A DNA stretch of 51,849 bases from Coemansia sp. RSA 487 (Eukaryota; Kickxellomycota; Kickxellomycetes; Kickxellales; Kickxellaceae): positions 1-51,849 of the forward strand of contig JANBRJ010000109.1 in the NCBI GenBank assembly GCA_027577595.1, given 5' to 3'. This document shows positions 47,748 through 51,849 of the stretch, piece after piece. A program made the position numbers and the translations under genes. Each line of letters starts with the position of its first letter. Position 1 is the first letter of the stretch. The notes beneath the pieces are model-generated. The model was not told where the DNA came from, did not search any database, and saw nothing but the letters and a program-made list of their open reading frames with translations.

Positions 47748-49091
47748 ATGTCACATACAGAAACCGGCAGCTTAAGTTCTGCCATGGCCAAATCGGTAAC
47801 CAACACCGAAATATCATCCAATAGCGAAGATAAATTTGCTGAGCACCGGAAGCCGCGGTGGTGGGAAAACAAATCAATGGAAGAAAAACCAATCGACGGT
47901 GCTTACGGCTGGGCCGTAGTGGTATCCGGCTGCTTCATGCTAATGTTCTCGATGGGTTGTGTCAACTCATACGGCGCATACCAAACGTACTACCATTTGA
48001 ACCAGTTTCCCAACGAATCCGTATCAACGCTCTCGTGGGTCGGCACTTTGCAATTCGGCGTGATGAACATCTTTGGTATCCCTGCTGGTATCTTTTGCGA
48101 GCGCTTCGATACTCGTCTTGTGACCTTTGCTGGTGGTTTGATCATGGGGGTTGCGCTTATAATTGCTTCCTTTTGCGACGATGCTGTATGGAAACTTATT
48201 CTCACGCAAGGCATCGTTTTCTCGATTGGCGCGGCTTTGGTCTTTATTCCTGCTACGTCCCTCCCAGCGCAGTGGTTTACAAAATACCGCGCCCTCGCCA
48301 TCGGCATTGTTGTTGCTGGCAGTGGCATCGGTGGACTGTGGCTCACACCAGCCACCAACAGCATGATCGATAGCCTGGGCACCGGCTGGGCACTGCGTAT
48401 CACTGGTATCATTGTATTCGTGGTCAACTCGGTATCCAGCCTGTTTATGCGCAACCGGCTGAGCGTCAAGGCCCGTGATAAGATCGTCGACTTTTCAGTA
48501 TTCCGCGACATCCGGTTCGATTTTATCTTCATTGGTGCAGTATGTGCCACGTCGGGCTACTTTACGCCGCTCTTCGATCTACCCACGTTTGCGTCGCAAG
48601 TAATAGGCAAGTCAGATTCTTTCAGCAATAACCTGCTTACTATCATTAACGCCGCCTCCACGGTGGGTCGTGTGGCTACGGGGCAAATTTCTCCGTTCAT
48701 AGGTACAATCAATACGCTGGCCATTTGCACCCTGGTTGCTTCCCTCAGTATCCTAATCTTCTGGCTGCCGTTCCAGGCCACCGGAACTGTGATCGCTTGT
48801 TCAATCATATACGGCATATTCTGTGGTGGCTTTATCAGCCTTCTTCCTGTCGTTATGGCCAACCTGTGGGGTGTCCAGCGGATATCCACCATCATTGGCC
48901 TTCTATATGTTGCCAACTTTGTTGGAACCATGGTCGGTGCACCTTCATCTGGTGCTATTCTTGATAATATCGGCCATGGAAAGAACTTTAAAAATACGAT
49001 TGCCTTTTCTGGTGTATTCATGTTCTGTGGCTTCCTCTTCTTTGTCTGTTTGCGGGTTGCCGCGAGTAGAAAGCTTTTTGAGAAAATTTAA
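47748..49091 (+). CDS. MFS transporter, monocarboxylate-porter (MCT/Mch) type, paralogue D
   Basis: 447 residues, full length. A short N-terminus of about 45 residues leads to RWWENKSMEEKPIDGAYGW, the MCT entry motif. Then about 12 membrane segments, with WFTKYRALAIGIVVAGSGIG near TM5 and NLWGVQRISTIIGLLYVANF near TM11. It is closer in length and codon use to paralogues A and B (left end, minus strand) than to its direct neighbour C. The four copies therefore form two pairs about 40 kb apart, pointing outward from the window centre. The family imports or exports short organic acids with protons; the substrate here is unknown. Confidence 0.9.
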   Translation: MSHTETGSLSSAMAKSVTNTEISSNSEDKFAEHRKPRWWENKSMEEKPIDGAYGWAVVVSGCFMLMFSMGCVNSYGAYQTYYHLNQFPNESVSTLSWVGTLQFGVMNIFGIPAGIFCERFDTRLVTFAGGLIMGVALIIASFCDDAVWKLILTQGIVFSIGAALVFIPATSLPAQWFTKYRALAIGIVVAGSGIGGLWLTPATNSMIDSLGTGWALRITGIIVFVVNSVSSLFMRNRLSVKARDKIVDFSVFRDIRFDFIFIGAVCATSGYFTPLFDLPTFASQVIGKSDSFSNNLLTIINAASTVGRVATGQISPFIGTINTLAICTLVASLSILIFWLPFQATGTVIACSIIYGIFCGGFISLLPVVMANLWGVQRISTIIGLLYVANFVGTMVGAPSSGAILDNIGHGKNFKNTIAFSGVFMFCGFLFFVCLRVAASRKLFEKI

Positions 49092-50350
49092 CAAAAATAA
49101 GTGCTTCTCTTTAGTATCATCCAATGGCCTTTTTTTTCTTTCTTCTCGCTCATATTTGTTTTTAGTGTTATACAATAGACGTTCTTTTTTAAATAATATT
49201 TATTAGAAATAGATAGTGTAAATTAAACTGCGACATAAAAAAACGTTATTGTCATTGTTATTTGATTTGCTTTCTTCAAATGTTTGCGTCTTTCATAGTT
49301 GCAAAAGTGGGGCCATTTTGGCACCATTCAGCTTGTCTTGCGCTTTACATGTGAGCTACGATTCAAATTAAAATTAGTACGCGTCGTGTGTTTTGGGACT
49401 GGTGGTGGACCGCTGGAATTCGCCTCTTTGCCCCCCTATTATGTGCACTAGATACACTCTTCGGTTGCGCTTGTGGGCTTGGTGGGGGTGAACTTTTGGC
49501 AAAGCAAAAGATTAGAAACTTTTGGTGTCAATTTAAAGGATGCCATATTTCCTAAAGCAAATAAATTTCAATACGGATATTACTAAAAAGTAATGGAAGA
49601 AAAAGCTGTATTTCTTCAACCCCAGATAGAAAGCGCCAAGGAGGAATGGTTTATATATGTTTCATTTATTACATTTAAAAGTGTTGAGCTTATTCGCTAA
49701 GTAATAGCTTAATTAGGAAAAGTCGTTGCCTCTTTTTAATGAGAGATCCCGTGTGTTGGTCATCTTCAGATCCGCAGAAACTATTATACAAAGCTAGTGG
49801 CAAAGAGACCAAAAGCCCATTGCTGTTTTATGATGAAACACGTGTTGACATTAAGGATAGTTTCTATACATGAGTGTATTTCACACATGAGTGCTAGTCG
49901 TTTTTTGTTTGAAATGCTAAAAAGAAACAGTCATTTGACAAGAGGCCATCTTATTTAGTCAGATGTGGTGCAATGCACTTTTCTGCTGTTTTACTTGCAG
50001 AAGTATATTTTTCTTTTGAAAATCCAACTAATGGAGCTTATTAAGCTCTCTTCTGTGCATTGGTGGAAAAGTCAAAAATGCTGAAAGCACAAAGCGACTT
50101 TCTAGTTAAAGCGTGTTTCTTTTGGGCTTTGAACAAAAGGGATGACGTGTTATTTTCTGGCCCCATCTCCAAACAGTGGAATAACCATACTCCCTCTTAC
50201 AAAATGTATTCTTTCTAAAAGAAAAAAAAAAGAAATCTGTCTGTGAAGAGAAAATCCAATATGCTACCTCAACATTCAAGTAGTTAAACCACTAATGTAT
50301 TTCACAAATATTACTTTAGATGTGATAATGATCGGCATGCGAGTTGCATG
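49092..50350. other. AT-rich DNA without genes
   Basis: About 1.26 kb downstream of MFS paralogue D. Frames are short and broken. A small direct repeat, ACATGAGTG, occurs twice around 49868-49893. I see nothing else that I can support. Confidence 0.5.
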
Positions 50351-50467
50351 GTGAGTCACAATCACAGGTTTAATTACTGTAGTGTTTTGGATTGGTACAA
50401 AAGCCAGATTGTTCATGGAAAATAAAGATAAGGAACTTCAGTTCCGTCAAGGCTTTTATTTGTAACA
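50351..50467 (+). repeat. Left arm of a 117-bp inverted repeat
   Basis: Starts GTGAGTCACAATCACAGG and ends TTATTTGTAACA. Its reverse complement recurs at 51658-51774 with 111 of 117 bases equal and no gaps; the six differences are all transitions. The two arms flank 1.19 kb of AT-rich DNA with no long open frame. Likely ends of a non-autonomous mobile element, or two single copies of a dispersed repeat facing each other. I see no clear target-site duplication. Confidence 0.85.
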
Positions 50468-51657
50468 ATACTCATGACTCAATATATGTTGTATGAATTA
50501 TCTCTATTTCAATCCAATAAAGTAGGTCCCATAAAGCAGAAATATAACCATGCATCATATGGTAAAGGCGGCTGTACTTTATTTTTTTCTCATTATCATT
50601 GGGTGGAACCTGGTAGTGGCGGAAGGTCTTTATTGTTCCCTTTATCTTTGGCTGGAACTCTTGGGGTTTTAGAGTTGCTATTGTTGTTCATGTTCTGCTA
50701 AATGCCACGTGGTTTATGATATGCACTTATTGAAAGGGTGAATGCCTGAGGTGAATTGGTGGGATAAATATTGTAGTTGGTTGCAAGGATGCAAGACTAT
50801 CTATTTATATCTGAGGCTAAATGAAATTTATAGGCTGTAAAAAAAACTATACACTAATTATTTTACTCAAAGAAAGAGGCATGTATAGTTTGTCTTCTAA
50901 CACAGAAACAGATATGCTTTAATTCAAGACATGGATAATACCTACATTCTCTTTTAATGTAACCAATTACAGATAGCAAAGCTAGCAATATATAAATTGA
51001 GGATGTTCAGAAATTTATTTAAAGACACAAATATTTCATGCTCTAGTTCTAGATGTGGTTATCTACATTTCATTGGGTGACATAGATGTGCAACAAAAGA
51101 CAGTTTCACAATGTAACAAAATCTATTTCTAAATTCCGAGCTTTTGCTTTCTAATTAAGTTTTCTTATTAGAGGATATCTTAAACTATAAAAATAAAACA
51201 CAAGTGGGGAGGATTTGGCCTACCAAATCTGCCTCACTACATTAAACCAACTCTGGTGATTGAAGAACACCGGAAATTGTAATGCATTTGCACACACAAA
51301 CCATAGAACACGGCATCTGTACCAATCTTCAGCTCCCTCTGGTCACTGAATTTAGTATGAATAAAAGTATATTCTTAAAACTGAAGAAGGAACCCCCCAG
51401 AGAAGGAAAAGTCCGTCTACCTGCGATGACATGGCATGTTGTTAAATAGTAGTAAACATACATCCGGCAATTAGATTTCGTATCACAGTCGCAATGTCCA
51501 CGATCAGTGGTTGCCTCAACCATCTGAAAGGATCGCCCTTTCATATAGCAGCATCCGCACTAGCGAGACTGTAGCTCAAAGACAGCAAATAAACACAAGG
51601 ACTTTTTGTTTAGCATAAGCACAGAACTCCTTTGGACAATGAATCTTTATAACATGG
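50468..51657. other. Spacer between inverted repeat arms
   Basis: 1190 bp, AT-rich. The longest plus frame is 75 codons with no family match. It contains the hairpin at 51204-51237. Confidence 0.6.
51204..51237. repeat. Hairpin, 15-bp stem and 4-nt loop
   Basis: GTGGGGAGGATTTGG, loop CCTA, CCAAATCTGCCTCAC. One true mismatch and two G-T pairs. It is inside the spacer of the inverted-repeat pair. Confidence 0.7.
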
Positions 51658-51774
51658 TGTTACAAATAAAAGCCTTGACGGAACTAAAGTTTCTTATCTT
51701 TATTTTTCATGAACAATCTGGCTTTTGTACTGATCCAAAATACTACAGTAATTAAACCTGTGATTGTGACTCAC
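51658..51774 (-). repeat. Right arm of the 117-bp inverted repeat
   Basis: Reverse complement of 50351-50467 at about 95% identity. Weaker similarity may continue outward on both sides, for example TCGCATGC left against TCGTATGC right, so the repeat unit could be about 145 bp. Confidence 0.85.
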
Positions 51775-51804
51775 TGTCACGCTAGTGTGAGTGTCGTATG
51801 CGAG

Positions 51805-51828
51805 GCAAACCCATGACAATGGGTTTGC
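51805..51828. repeat. Perfect hairpin, 10-bp stem
   Basis: GCAAACCCAT, loop GACA, ATGGGTTTGC. It lies 30 bp outside the right arm of the inverted repeat and 21 bp from the end of the window, possibly part of a longer element cut by the edge. Confidence 0.85.
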
Positions 51829-51849
51829 ACAGCCACTAAGCGCTAACAA

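Noticed and set aside
1-51849. CRISPR arrays, rRNA genes, bacterial-type operons
   Set aside because: No regularly spaced repeats and no rRNA sequence were seen; introns and gene families are eukaryotic.

Overview
The window looks like nuclear DNA of a fungus. It has eukaryotic cytosolic tRNAs, 60S ribosomal proteins uL4 and uL6, splicing factor Prp19, eIF3h, AP-1 sigma, a Pot1-like telomere protein and a complex I accessory subunit. It also has families typical of fungi (Dug2 glutathione hydrolase, Ato acetate transporter, Ybt1-type ABCC transporter). Introns are short, with GTAAGT/GTATGT-like donors and CTAAT-like branch sites. The 7TM, secreted and degraded-repeat families recall Kickxellomycotina (Coemansia, Linderina and relatives). 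That placement rests on memory of protein style, not on a search.

Layout, left to right. 1-4.6 kb: a cut tRNA-Ser(CGA), then two tandem minus-strand monocarboxylate-type MFS transporters with related upstream regions. 4.6-8.4 kb: an EVE-domain (THYN1) gene, two secreted proteins sharing a short motif, and YAE1. 10-13.6 kb: a two-exon 7TM protein and eIF3h. 13.8-21 kb: a dense housekeeping block (uL6, the ESSS complex I subunit in three exons, an Ato transporter, uL4, PRP19). 21-25.3 kb: three more tRNA genes (Ser-GCT, Thr-AGT, Pro-AGG) around a small membrane protein and a second 7TM gene. 25.5-30.9 kb: one intronless 1789-residue ABCC transporter. 31-36.3 kb: a decayed stretch with a pseudogene, a glutathione S-transferase and the tail of a LINE. 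36.5-44.8 kb: an Afg2B/SPATA5L1-like AAA ATPase, a candidate 62-residue gene, Dug2, AP-1 sigma and Pot1. 45-49 kb: two more MFS paralogues on the plus strand. 49-51.8 kb: AT-rich DNA without genes, holding a 117-bp inverted repeat pair and two strong hairpins.

Reading across splice sites corrected or completed the N-termini of THYN1, PRP19, uL4 and the 7TM gene. It also completed the three-exon complex I subunit and joined the two halves of Pot1 across a GC-AG intron. Several genes have a TATA box about 115-145 nt upstream of the ATG. I found no CRISPR array, rRNA or gene cluster of obvious secondary-metabolite type. The best candidates for something undescribed are the paired 7TM proteins, the paired secreted proteins, the small gene upstream of DUG2, and the inverted-repeat element at the right end.
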